From: Clostridium yunnanense
Lineage (GTDB): Bacteria; Bacillota; Clostridia; Clostridiales; Clostridiaceae
NCBI RefSeq assembly: GCF_016595795.1
Contig: NZ_JAENHN010000055.1
Coordinates: 1-64,000 of the forward strand
Direction: 5' to 3'
Length of the DNA stretch: 64,000 nucleotides
The notes beneath the pieces were generated by a model that was given only the letters and a program-made list of their open reading frames with translations, was not told the origin of the DNA and ran no database searches. Shown here piece by piece: positions 1 to 8,816 of this stretch. The position numbers were made by a program, and so were the translations under genes. Each line of letters begins with the position of its first letter. Positions within the stretch are counted from its first letter, which is position 1.

Positions 1-1
1 A

Positions 2-280
2 GATAGATATATAAAGTTAGTAGCAATGAAACATAATAGAAATAAATCTATTAAGGTAGAGACCGAATATAGAATAAAATATCTTTGGCCAAATCTAAAG
101 AAATGGCTATCAATCTTCCATGGGGTAGCTTCAAAATATCTTCAAAGATACCTTAGTTTTTTCATAATCATGAATTTGGATAAGGTAGTGGATTATATGG
201 ACTTGATATATGATAGATTATTTGAAGGAAATCGATTTATAAAGACTGATGAAATAAGAATTAGAAGTTCACTTTTTTAA
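2..280 (+). pseudogene. C-terminal remnant of an IS1595 (ISXO2-like) transposase
   Basis: The reading frame is open from the left edge to a stop at 280, so the first ATG (position 26) is not necessarily a start. The peptide contains KKWLSIFHGVASKYLQRYLSFF, close to the C-terminal block (LKKWL.RFHGVATKYLQNYL.WF) of ISXO2-like transposases. The catalytic DDE-type region is not present here; it lies left of the window or is lost. No good ribosome site precedes the ATG. The tail after this block (about 35 residues) looks unlike the family. This may be the end of a complete element that starts outside the window or a degraded relic. The match is from memory of the family motif. Confidence 0.55.
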
Positions 281-614
281 AAATAAAAATTAACATCGGG
301 GTTGTCCGTTTTTCTGCATAGATATTTACCAACATTTAATTAATATATAACTGTATAAAGAAAAAATATAATGTAAGTGCAGAGCTTAATAAAAATAGTA
401 GTACATGTATCTTCTTGAAAAATTACTAATTAAGGCAACATTAGTAATTTTAATATACATTATTTAATTTGTTTTACTTGATAAAACAATAAATAAAGGT
501 ATCTTTGTTTCAATAACTTTTAGCAATAAAACTTATTAGAACTTATGATAAGATATATTTTTATAAGCAAAATATATATAACATGGTGATTTCACAATAT
601 ATATTTATATATTG

Positions 615-643
615 TTGAAAAATTCCTTGTAAATTGCTATAAT
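615..643 (+). promoter_or_regulatory. Sigma-A-type promoter with extended -10
   Basis: TTGAAA at 615-620, a spacer of exactly 17 bases, then TATAAT at 638-643 preceded by TGC, giving an extended -10 (TGnTATAAT). Transcription would begin near 650. The first obvious stop signal downstream is the hairpin at 696-727, so the transcript would be short unless it reads through to prfC. Confidence 0.6.
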
Positions 644-649
644 TAGCTT

Positions 650-728
650 GTTTTGAGTTAAATATATAATTAGTGACATAATGCAATTTAAATAGAGGTC
701 TTTGCTATTTTAGCGTAGACCTTTTTTG
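650..728 (+). ncRNA. Candidate small RNA or attenuated leader upstream of prfC
   Basis: The segment between the promoter at 615-643 and a factor-independent terminator is only about 75-80 nt and has no coding frame. The terminator is a two-part stem: AGGTCT (696-701) pairs with AGACCT (717-722), and GCTA (704-707) pairs with TAGC (711-714), followed by a T run. It could be an independent small RNA or a 5' leader that attenuates prfC, whose start is 260 bases further on. No known riboswitch class was recognised. Transcription is inferred from the sequence signals only. Confidence 0.4.
696..727 (+). terminator. Rho-independent terminator
   Basis: Stem AGGTCT/AGACCT (696-701 with 717-722) with inner stem GCTA/TAGC around a TTT loop, followed by six T. 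Confidence 0.65.
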
Positions 729-988
729 GAGAGTGAACCAATGTAATAGTTATTTATGGTATAATATAATTTTATGCTATGCTTAATATTATTATTAAAT
801 TTAAGGTGTTTGTTTAAAACTATTAAACATAACTAAGTTTTACAATAATAATAAGGCTTCATCAGTAATAGGGATATATGATTTTAATTTAAGTATTATA
901 CTATTACTATGAAAAAGAGAAATAAAGAAACGTGATATTTTCATAAATCAAATGGTTTATGTTGTTCATTAATAAAGGAGGATTAGCT

Positions 989-2584
989 GTGGCAGATTTT
1001 GTTGAAGAAATAGAGAAAAGACGTACCTTCGCTATAATTTCCCACCCAGATGCAGGTAAAACTACACTTACAGAAAAGCTTCTATTATACGGAGGTGCTA
1101 TAAGACTTGCAGGATCAGTAAAAGCTAGAAAAGCATCTAAGCATGCTGTTTCTGACTGGATGGAAATAGAAAAACAAAGAGGTATATCAGTTACATCATC
1201 AGTTATGCAGTTTAACTATGATGGATATTGCATAAATATATTAGATACACCTGGACATCAAGACTTCTCAGAAGATACTTATAGAACTCTTATGGCAGCA
1301 GACAGTGCAGTAATGGTAATTGATGCTGCAAAGGGAGTAGAAGATCAAACAAGAAAGCTTTTTCATGTTTGTTCATTAAGAGGGATTCCTATATTTACAT
1401 TTATAAACAAAATGGATAGAGAAGCACAAGATCCATTTACATTATTAGAAGATATAGAAAGAGAACTTGGAATAAAATCATATCCTATGAACTGGCCTAT
1501 AGGTTCAGGAAAAGATTTTAGGGGAGTATACGAAAGAAATAAGAATTCTATTGAAGTGTTTAATGGTGGAAACCATGGACAGACAGCAGTAAATTCAGTA
1601 GAAGGAGATGTCTCAGATCCTGTGTTTAAGGATCTTTTAGGAGAAGCCTTACATAACAAACTTATGGAAGATGTGGAACTATTAGATATAGCAGGCGATG
1701 ACTTTGATATAGAAAAGGTAAGAAGTGGGGAGCTATCACCAGTATTCTTTGGATCGGCACTTACTAACTTTGGTGTGGAACCATTCTTAAGAGATTTCTT
1801 AGGGCTTACATCTTCACCACTTCCAAGAAAATCAAATCAAGGTGAAATAGATCCTTTCAAAGAGGAATTTTCAGCCTTTGTATTTAAGATTCAGGCGAAC
1901 ATGAATAAAGCTCATAGAGATAGAATAGCCTTTATGAGAATATGTTCAGGAAAGTTTGAAAAGGGAATGGAAGTAAATCATGTTCAAGGTGCTAAGAAAT
2001 TAAAATTAGCTCAACCACAACAATTCTTAGCTCAAGAGAGAGAGATTGTTGAGGAGGCATATGCTGGAGATATAATAGGTGTATTTGATCCGGGTATATT
2101 CGCTATTGGAGATACTTTATGTGCTAACAATTCAAAGTTTAAGTTTGAAGGCATACCAACCTTTGCACCAGAACATTTTGCAAGAGTAAGGCCGGTTGAC
2201 ACAATGAAGAGAAAACAATTTGTCAAAGGTGTGACTCAGATAGCTCAAGAAGGAGCTATTCAGGTGTTTAAGGAATTCTATGTTGGTATGGAAGAAATAA
2301 TAGTTGGGGTTGTAGGTGTACTTCAATTTGAAGTTCTTGAATACAGATTAAAGAATGAGTACAACGTTGATATTAAGATGGATAGATCTTCTTATAGATA
2401 TGTAAGATGGATTGAAAATGAAAACATAGATGTTGATAAGTTAAACTTAACTTCAGATACTAAGAAGGTTAAAGATTTTAGAGATAGAAATCTTCTTATA
2501 TTCCAAAATGATTGGGGTATAAGCTGGGCTCTTGATCATAACAAGGGTCTAGTGCTTTCTGATATAGGTAAGACAGAAGAATAA
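989..2584 (+). CDS. prfC: Peptide chain release factor 3 (RF3)
   Basis: A translational GTPase that recycles RF1/RF2 from the ribosome after peptide release in the cytoplasm. The product (531 residues) begins MADFVEEIEKRRTFAIISHP. It has the G1 P-loop HPDAGKTT at residues 19-26, G3 DTPGHQDF, and G4 NKMDRE, followed by the EF-G-like domain II and the RF3 C-terminal domain (VGVVGVLQFEVLEYRLKNEY). Length matches E. coli RF3 (529). An in-frame ATG exists at 959, but the GTG at 989 is chosen because AAAGGAGG (974-981) sits 7 bases before it and because RF3 proteins begin at this point. It is a single gene that ends at a bidirectional terminator (2614-2666). Identification is secure. Confidence 0.96.
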   Translation: MADFVEEIEKRRTFAIISHPDAGKTTLTEKLLLYGGAIRLAGSVKARKASKHAVSDWMEIEKQRGISVTSSVMQFNYDGYCINILDTPGHQDFSEDTYRTLMAADSAVMVIDAAKGVEDQTRKLFHVCSLRGIPIFTFINKMDREAQDPFTLLEDIERELGIKSYPMNWPIGSGKDFRGVYERNKNSIEVFNGGNHGQTAVNSVEGDVSDPVFKDLLGEALHNKLMEDVELLDIAGDDFDIEKVRSGELSPVFFGSALTNFGVEPFLRDFLGLTSSPLPRKSNQGEIDPFKEEFSAFVFKIQANMNKAHRDRIAFMRICSGKFEKGMEVNHVQGAKKLKLAQPQQFLAQEREIVEEAYAGDIIGVFDPGIFAIGDTLCANNSKFKFEGIPTFAPEHFARVRPVDTMKRKQFVKGVTQIAQEGAIQVFKEFYVGMEEIIVGVVGVLQFEVLEYRLKNEYNVDIKMDRSSYRYVRWIENENIDVDKLNLTSDTKKVKDFRDRNLLIFQNDWGISWALDHNKGLVLSDIGKTEE

Positions 2585-2613
2585 TATATACTATGTAAAT
2601 ATAATTTAAAGAA

Positions 2614-2668
2614 TAAAACCCCTAAATATTTAGAGTTAAGTTTTCCTAAATATCCAGGGGTTTTATTA
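2614..2668. terminator. Bidirectional terminator between prfC and the P-loop NTPase gene
   Basis: AAAACCCCTAAATATTT (2615-2631) pairs with AAATATCCAGGGGTTTT (2648-2664) with two mismatches. It is flanked by A-rich sequence on the left and T-rich on the right, so it can serve both convergent genes. Confidence 0.75.
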
Positions 2669-2712
2669 TTTATTTAAGTTAATAACATCAAATTTCAAGA
2701 ACTCGCAGTAAA

Positions 2713-3264
2713 CTATACACCTAATATATCTAAAATCTTTTCGCTTCTTTCCTTTGTATTGCCTTCTATAACTTGATAATTAACATTTTCCGAATCTAAG
2801 AAATGTTTTATAGCAAAGTCGATACCTTCGGCAGCAGTTTCATCTTGCCATCTTACTCCATCCTTAGTATACCCAAATTCTCTTGGTACGAAGAAAATAT
2901 GATCATACTTGTCCAAATCTCTAAGAGCAAGAGCATAAAGATCCTTTAATATTTCCTTATCTTTCATAGTTCTTTTTTTATCACCTAACATAAAACGTCC
3001 ATATATATATGGCACGAAAGTAGCATAGTCGGTTATAGCATAATCAAAACTACTTAATGAATCTTCTATGTTTTTCTGTCCTAAATAAATACCATATTGT
3101 TCAGCTATAGACTCTATCATGCCTTTTTCTCTAAGGTATTCAGTACTGTACTCACTTGCAGCACCTACATTTAAGCCTTTAATTTTCAAATCTACGTACA
3201 GTTGTTGTATTAATGTGGTTTTACCACACCTAGGACCACCTAGAATTGCAATTCTAATTGGCAT
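2713..3264 (-). CDS. AAA_28-type P-loop NTPase / nucleoside kinase-like protein
   Basis: A small cytoplasmic P-loop protein of 183 residues. The Walker A motif GGPRCGKTT is at residues 9-17 after a hydrophobic strand (IRIAIL). The sequence DYAITDYATF resembles the Walker B/LID region of NadR-type and AAA_28 (Ttd14-like) ATPases, which are kinase-like. The substrate is unknown. Two ATG codons are adjacent (3267 and 3264); the second is preferred because GGGGG (3272-3276 on the plus strand as C's) is then 7 bases upstream. A near-consensus promoter lies at 3332-3360. The gene is monocistronic and converges on prfC. The fold is well supported; the function is not. Confidence 0.8.
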   Translation of the reverse strand: MPIRIAILGGPRCGKTTLIQQLYVDLKIKGLNVGAASEYSTEYLREKGMIESIAEQYGIYLGQKNIEDSLSSFDYAITDYATFVPYIYGRFMLGDKKRTMKDKEILKDLYALALRDLDKYDHIFFVPREFGYTKDGVRWQDETAAEGIDFAIKHFLDSENVNYQVIEGNTKERSEKILDILGV

Positions 3265-3651
3265 CATTAAACCCCCGAATAAATAATTTCCAACTCAGAT
3301 CTGGAATTTATAATTTTGTGAAAACAAAGTTATTATAGCAGTTTTGCACATGATTTTCAATTATATATGAATTCATAAATTAACATTAAAACTTATATAT
3401 TATTAACATTCATAAAACATGTTGAAATAACTATGAGCAATAGGAAGTATTCTGATGAGATTACAAAAGGCCTGTATGCCTAAGCGTAGTAGATATTTAC
3501 ATTAAAGTAAGTATAGGAATGTAAGGAATATGGCAATAATTATTATATGTAAAAAAATAGCATAAAAATATGTATAAGTTAGAAATCCAATAATATAATT
3601 TATTAAAATCACAAGAATTCCATGATGAAGTAGTATCTATAGGAGGGTAAT
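3265..3651. other. Intergenic region between divergent genes
   Basis: It holds the minus-strand promoter at 3332-3360 and the AGGAGGG ribosome site (3641-3647) of the next plus-strand gene. I see nothing else definite in this AT-rich stretch. Confidence 0.5.
3332..3360 (-). promoter_or_regulatory. Sigma-A-type promoter for the P-loop NTPase gene
   Basis: Read on the minus strand: TTGAAA (3360-3355), a 17-base spacer, then TATAAT (3337-3332) preceded by TGC, an extended -10. The start of transcription would be near 3325, about 60 bases before the gene. Confidence 0.65.
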
Positions 3652-3903
3652 ATGAAAAAAGTAAAGATGCCTAGACAATATAAATTTGCTATTATTCTAT
3701 ATTCTGTAATAAATATGGGAGTAGGAATTACTCTAACAATTTTAACCAGATACAATAGTAGTATTGGCTATGATGCTTTCACAAAACAAAGGTTTGAAGT
3801 AAGTATAATAACAATGGTAATAGGTTTTTTGCTGCTACTATATAGTATATTTTTTATTAGGGGATACAAGAAACCAAAGAGAGTAAAGTTTTTTTCAAGT
3901 TAA
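3652..3903 (+). CDS. Small two-helix membrane protein of unknown function
   Basis: A protein of 83 residues with a basic N-terminus (MKKVKMPRQYK), a hydrophobic helix at about 11-31, a polar loop of about 20 residues and a second helix at about 50-70 (IITMVIGFLLLLYSIFFI), then a basic tail (KKPKR). The positive-inside rule puts both ends in the cytoplasm. The ribosome site AGGAGGG (3641-3647) is strong, which argues that this is a real gene. It is not linked to its neighbours and I do not recognise the family. Confidence 0.65.
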   Translation: MKKVKMPRQYKFAIILYSVINMGVGITLTILTRYNSSIGYDAFTKQRFEVSIITMVIGFLLLLYSIFFIRGYKKPKRVKFFSS

Positions 3904-4061
3904 ATATTTAGAAAACTCAATATATTATAATATACAAAAAAAACATGTGAAATCGTTTCAAGATGAAGATGTTTTATTGTAAAAGCGTATTTCCATTAAA
4001 AAGTAATTAGCGTATCAGTGCTATAATAAACTCGTAATAATTTTACGGGGGTTGAGTATAT

Positions 4062-4868
4062 ATGTACAAACTAATTGCAATAGATATGGATGGTACTTTA
4101 CTAAAGGAAGATAAGACGGTTTCTGATATAACTAAAAAGGCTATAGCAAGAGCTAAAAAAAGAGGCGTAAAAGTTGTACTTGCTTCTGGAAGACCTATAG
4201 AAGGTATAAATAGATATTTAGAGTCCTTAAATTTAATTGATGAAGATGATTATGTATTAAGCTTTAATGGAGCATTAATTCAAAATACAAAAACTAAAGA
4301 AGTAATTTCAAAAAATATATTAAAAGGTACAGATGTAGCATACCTTTACGGAATAAGCAAGGAATTAGGTGTAAACATACATGCTTTTGATAAAACTGGA
4401 TGTATAACTCCTAAGATGAGCAAGTACACTGAAGTAGAAGGAGTTATTAATGGTATTGAAGTATCAGAAGTTGACTTTAATAAGGTAGCTAGTGATGCAG
4501 ATATATCAAAAATAATGATGATTGATGAGCCAGAAATACTACAAGCAGCCATAGAAAAATTACCAAAAGAAGTTTATGATAAGTACACGGTTGTTAGAAG
4601 CGCGCCTTACTTTTTAGAATTCTTAAACAAAAAGAGTAATAAGGGTGAAGGTGTTAAAGCCCTTGCTGATTACCTAGGTATTAAGCAAGAAGAAGTTATT
4701 TGTGTAGGTGATGCCGGTAACGACTTACATATGATAGAATTTGCAGGGCTTGGAGTTGCTATGGGAAATGCTTTCGATGAGGTAAAGCAAGTAGCAAACT
4801 ATGTAACATCAACTAATGAAAATGATGGTGTTGCTGAAGTTATAGAAAAGTTTATATTAGCGTGTTAA
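4062..4868 (+). CDS. Cof-type HAD-IIB family sugar-phosphate phosphatase
   Basis: A cytoplasmic haloacid dehalogenase-like hydrolase of 268 residues, the usual length for the Cof/YidA group. Motif I DMDGT is at residues 8-12, with the nucleophile Asp8 and acid/base Asp10. Motif II is LASGRP, motif III includes the conserved Lys of KSNKGEG near 195, and motif IV GDAGND is at 216-221. The large C2B cap between motifs II and III marks subfamily IIB. Such enzymes dephosphorylate sugar phosphates or flavin/PLP-type phosphates; the substrate cannot be read from sequence. ACGGGGG lies upstream of the ATG. It stands alone and is followed by a terminator. Confidence 0.9.
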   Translation: MYKLIAIDMDGTLLKEDKTVSDITKKAIARAKKRGVKVVLASGRPIEGINRYLESLNLIDEDDYVLSFNGALIQNTKTKEVISKNILKGTDVAYLYGISKELGVNIHAFDKTGCITPKMSKYTEVEGVINGIEVSEVDFNKVASDADISKIMMIDEPEILQAAIEKLPKEVYDKYTVVRSAPYFLEFLNKKSNKGEGVKALADYLGIKQEEVICVGDAGNDLHMIEFAGLGVAMGNAFDEVKQVANYVTSTNENDGVAEVIEKFILAC

Positions 4869-4876
4869 ATACAAAA

Positions 4877-4917
4877 GGATTGATCAATTTGTTTTATAGT
4901 TGATCAGTTCTTTTTTT
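4877..4917 (+). terminator. Rho-independent terminator after the HAD phosphatase
   Basis: TGATCAA (4881-4887) pairs with TTGATCA (4900-4906), followed by TTCTTTTTTT. Confidence 0.75.
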
Positions 4918-5033
4918 GCTTTATAGGAGTCTATAAAACCTTAGTGGTAGCTAATTCTAGTAGTTTCAGAAATTTAGTCTGTAAAGAATGTGAAAAATTT
5001 AGTATTTATTTTGATAACATTAAGGTGTAATTT

Positions 5034-5059
5034 TCCTATAAGATATAGGAATTCCTATA
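5034..5059. promoter_or_regulatory. Candidate operator: nested palindromes upstream of the hybrid kinase operon
   Basis: TATAGGAATTCCTATA at 5044-5059 is a perfect 16-base palindrome. The bases just before it (CCTATA at 5034-5039, AGA, then TATAGG) form a second inverted repeat sharing one arm, so three half-sites are stacked about 110 bases before the kinase start. This is typical of a regulator binding site. No regulator can be assigned. Chance palindromes are commoner in AT-rich DNA, which lowers confidence. Confidence 0.35.
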
Positions 5060-5165
5060 TAGCTTGAAATATCCTTTTACATTATTGTTGAGATTAGATA
5101 TTATAGATGTAATAAGAAATAATAAAAGATTATAATGAATTTTTTTTACATGAAGGGAGAAGACT

Positions 5166-8100
5166 TTGCTGTTAAAAAGATTAAAAATAGGACAAAAGTT
5201 GTTTTTAGGGTTTGGGATTGTAACTTTGCTTATGATTATGGTAATAGCATATACATATATAAATTTTCGAAAAGAGTCAGAAGCTGTGGATTGGAGTGTT
5301 CATAGTTATAAGGTCATTAGCGAATCTGATGCTATACTTACAAGTCTTATAAACATGGAGACTGGTGCAAGAGGATATGTAATAACTGGTGATAAAACTT
5401 TTTTGGAACCTTTCAATAAGGGGAAAGTTGACTATCAAGATCACTATACAAGAATGCAAGAACTATCTAAAGATAGTCCAGACCAACTTATAAGACTATC
5501 GATGCTCGATAAATATTATAAGGAATGGGCAGAATGGGAAGCTAAAGACATAATATCAGTGAGAGAAAATGTTTCTTATGGAGGAGCTCAAATATCTGAT
5601 TTAGTGAAAACTATTCAATCTGGAGTTGGCAAACAGAAGATGGATGCAATACGAGCAGTTTTGAATGATATCAATCAAAAAGAGTATAAGACATTAGGGG
5701 AGAGAGATACTGCCTTAAAGAAAATGGAAAAACAAACTCAGTATATTATGACCTCAGGTGGAGGATTTGCAACAGTACTAGCATTTATCATAGCAGGCTT
5801 AGTAATTAGGATCGTTGTTAATCCTGTGAGAATTGTTACTAATACTTTTAAGGAGATAGCTGAAGGTGAGGTAGATCTGGAGGTTAGGTTAAATGCCGAT
5901 TCTAATGATGAATTAGGGGAGATGTCTAAAAACTTTAATAAGTTTATGGCGAAGCTTAAAGAATTAATAGATGGAAATAGAAATGAAACTTGGTTAAAGG
6001 TAGGAAAATCTGAACTCAATGAACATATTAGAGGGAAACAAGACCTTGAGACTTTATCTACAGATATAATTAAGCATATTTCAAAATATATTAATGCCCA
6101 AATTAGTGCACTTTATCTGAGAGATGAAGATGAAGTTTTTAAAAGAACGGGAAGTTACTGTTATAGAGAAGATGAAGAAACAATAAATGAATTTAAACCT
6201 GGAGAAGGAATTGTAGGACAAGTAGCATTAGAGAAACAGCCAATAATAGTAAGAGACGTGCCAAAGGATTATATGAAGATAGCTTCGGCATTAGGGCAAG
6301 CATCACCAGATAATATAGTGGTAGTTCCTTGCATGTATGAGGGAAAGGTTGAAGTGATAATTGAGCTCGGTGTGTTTGGTGAGCTAAGTAACTTAAAGAT
6401 GCAATTTGTTAATCAAATAAGCTCAAATGTGGCGATGAGTATAAATTCAGTAAAAGCCCAGATTAAGATGAATGAATTATTAAATAAGACCTTAATACAA
6501 TCTGAAGAATTACAAGCACAGCAAGAAGAGCTAAGACAAAATAATACTGAACTAAGCTTGCAGACAAAAGCTTTAAAAGCATCAGAGGAAAGTTTGCAAA
6601 TCCAACAAGAAGAATTGAGAATGATCAATGAAGAATTACAAGAAAAAACACAAATACTTGAGGCGCAGAAGAAAAATATAGTATCAAAAAACAAAGTCTT
6701 AGAGAGAGCTAGGCAGGATATTCAAGAAAAAGCTGATGAACTTGAGCTAGCAAATAAGTATAAATCAGAATTTTTAGCTAATATGTCACATGAGCTTAGA
6801 ACTCCATTAAATAGTATACTAGTTTTGTCTAAATTAATTGGAGATAAAAAAGTAAATGAGCCACTAACTGAAAAGCAACTTGAATATGCAAAAACAATTA
6901 ATTCATCTGGCCAAGATTTATTAAAGATTATTAATGACATTCTAGATATATCAAAAGTTGAAGCAGGAAAGTTAGATATTTCTGTTGAAAAAGTAGATAT
7001 ATATGATTTTGTAGAGCAATTAAGGAGATCCTTCGCCCCATTAGCTAGTGAAAAACGAATTAAGTTTAATATACACTTAGACAAACAATTGCCTAAGTTT
7101 ATAAGTACAGATGAACAAAGACTTAAGCAAATAGTGAATAATCTATTATCTAATGCCTTCAAATTTACTAGTGCTGGAGACATTACTATAAATATAAGTT
7201 ATTCCAGTGAGCTTTATGAAAGTGAGTTTCATCAAAAGGAAAGATATAAGTATATTAATATATCTATATCTGATACGGGTATAGGCATACCAAAAGATAA
7301 ACAAGACATAATTTTCGAAGCCTTTAAACAAGCTGATGGAAGTACTAGCAGAAAGTATGGAGGAACTGGACTCGGACTATCGATATCTAGACATCTCGCA
7401 CAGCTTCTTGGTGGAGCAATCACCCTAGAAAGCGAAGTGGGACGAGGAAGTAGCTTTAAATTGACTATGCCTGTGGATTATTATAAAGTGTTGGAGTCAG
7501 TAGACATTAATGATGATAATATGAACATGGATATCTTAAGACAATCTTCACTGGAAGAGGCTGTAGAAATTGGTTTGATAGATTTACCTAAAGAAGAGGC
7601 TTTATCAAATAATCAATATAAAGATGTATTAGAATATGATGATAATTCAATACTGATAATTGAAGACAACGAACAATTTGTGAGTGTTCTATCAGAACTA
7701 ATTATTGAAAAAGGTTATGTGTCAATAGCAGCATACAATGGACAAGAAGGAATAGAGAAAGCAATTAATTATAGACCTCAAGCAATATTACTAGATATAG
7801 GACTTCCGGATATAAATGGATGGAAGGTTTTAGATATGCTTCAAGAGAATGTTGTTACTAAAGACATTCCAGTACACATAATATCTGGTAGAGAAGATAT
7901 CAATCAGCGTAAGGATACGAGTAATTTGATTGGTTATCTGAAAAAACCAGTAGATATGAATGCGCTTAACATAGTATTTAGTAAGATTGAAAGAGAAAAC
8001 TTAAGACAATACAGTAGGGTTCTTATAGCTAATGAAAATGATGAAGAAGCTGCTGCAATAGTTGACATCTTAGAAGGAACAGGCTGCAAGTGTCATATTA

Positions 8101-8816
8101 CAAGTAGTGGATTAGAAGTAGAAAACCTTCTGGAGACTCATAAATTTGATTGCTTGATTTTAGATTTGCTACTTAAGGATATGGAATCTTTAGAGCTGTT
8201 AACTAGGTTAAGGCATGATAATGCAATAACTCTACCTATAATAATATACACTAATAAAAAAATTAAAGAAGAAGACGCAGAAAATCTTAACAAGTATGCA
8301 GATAGCATTATAATAAAAGGAAATTATTCTGTTGAACGATTGATAGATGAAGCTAGCTTGTTTATACATAGCTTGCACAATAATTGCAATAATAAGGATA
8401 TTGATTCAAAAGGTATAGATCATGAAGAGGTAGATTGTCTTAACGATAAGAAAATTCTTATAGTAGATGATGATATGAGAAATGTATTCGCGCTTTCAAA
8501 TATTTTAGAAAACAATGGGTTGAAGGTAGTTGTTGGACGTAATGGAAAAGAGGCTATGGAAAGATTTGACCAACATAAAGATATTGATTTAGTCTTAATG
8601 GATGTGATGATGCCAGAGATGGATGGATATTCTGCTATGAGAGAGCTAAGAGCTAATGAGAAAAATACACGAATACCTATAATAGCTGTAACTGCTAAGG
8701 CAATGAAGGACGATAGACAAAAATGTATAGAAGCTGGTGCTAATGATTACTTAACCAAGCCGATAGATATGGATAAACTTATTTCACTTTTAAGGGTGTG
8801 GTTATATAAATGCTAA
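5166..8816 (+). CDS. CHASE3-HAMP-GAF hybrid sensor histidine kinase with three receiver domains
   Basis: A membrane sensor kinase of 1216 residues. Order: TM helix about 12-30; extracytoplasmic CHASE3-like four-helix region about 38-180 (with the typical METGARGYVITGD); TM helix about 196-216; HAMP 217-270; GAF about 290-440; a Gln/Glu-rich coiled coil 440-535; HisKA with phosphorylatable His542 in MSHELRTPLNS; HATPase with DTGIGI and GGTGLGL (about 732-738). Three receivers follow: REC1 (from 828, Asp877), REC2 (from about 950, Asp1000 but with NEN in place of the usual acidic pair) and REC3 (from 1096, Asp1146). The start is TTG, with GAAGGGAGA just upstream. The next gene, cheR, overlaps it by 7 bases, so the two are translationally coupled. 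The input signal is unknown. Confidence 0.93.
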   Translation: MLLKRLKIGQKLFLGFGIVTLLMIMVIAYTYINFRKESEAVDWSVHSYKVISESDAILTSLINMETGARGYVITGDKTFLEPFNKGKVDYQDHYTRMQELSKDSPDQLIRLSMLDKYYKEWAEWEAKDIISVRENVSYGGAQISDLVKTIQSGVGKQKMDAIRAVLNDINQKEYKTLGERDTALKKMEKQTQYIMTSGGGFATVLAFIIAGLVIRIVVNPVRIVTNTFKEIAEGEVDLEVRLNADSNDELGEMSKNFNKFMAKLKELIDGNRNETWLKVGKSELNEHIRGKQDLETLSTDIIKHISKYINAQISALYLRDEDEVFKRTGSYCYREDEETINEFKPGEGIVGQVALEKQPIIVRDVPKDYMKIASALGQASPDNIVVVPCMYEGKVEVIIELGVFGELSNLKMQFVNQISSNVAMSINSVKAQIKMNELLNKTLIQSEELQAQQEELRQNNTELSLQTKALKASEESLQIQQEELRMINEELQEKTQILEAQKKNIVSKNKVLERARQDIQEKADELELANKYKSEFLANMSHELRTPLNSILVLSKLIGDKKVNEPLTEKQLEYAKTINSSGQDLLKIINDILDISKVEAGKLDISVEKVDIYDFVEQLRRSFAPLASEKRIKFNIHLDKQLPKFISTDEQRLKQIVNNLLSNAFKFTSAGDITINISYSSELYESEFHQKERYKYINISISDTGIGIPKDKQDIIFEAFKQADGSTSRKYGGTGLGLSISRHLAQLLGGAITLESEVGRGSSFKLTMPVDYYKVLESVDINDDNMNMDILRQSSLEEAVEIGLIDLPKEEALSNNQYKDVLEYDDNSILIIEDNEQFVSVLSELIIEKGYVSIAAYNGQEGIEKAINYRPQAILLDIGLPDINGWKVLDMLQENVVTKDIPVHIISGREDINQRKDTSNLIGYLKKPVDMNALNIVFSKIERENLRQYSRVLIANENDEEAAAIVDILEGTGCKCHITSSGLEVENLLETHKFDCLILDLLLKDMESLELLTRLRHDNAITLPIIIYTNKKIKEEDAENLNKYADSIIIKGNYSVERLIDEASLFIHSLHNNCNNKDIDSKGIDHEEVDCLNDKKILIVDDDMRNVFALSNILENNGLKVVVGRNGKEAMERFDQHKDIDLVLMDVMMPEMDGYSAMRELRANEKNTRIPIIAVTAKAMKDDRQKCIEAGANDYLTKPIDMDKLISLLRVWLYKC

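Larger units (their letters stand above)
281..988. other. Intergenic region upstream of prfC
   Basis: About 700 bases with no convincing protein gene. It holds a strong promoter (615-643) and a terminator hairpin (696-727), treated separately as a possible small RNA, and AT-rich sequence otherwise. The true prfC ribosome site, AAAGGAGG, is at 974-981. Confidence 0.6.
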
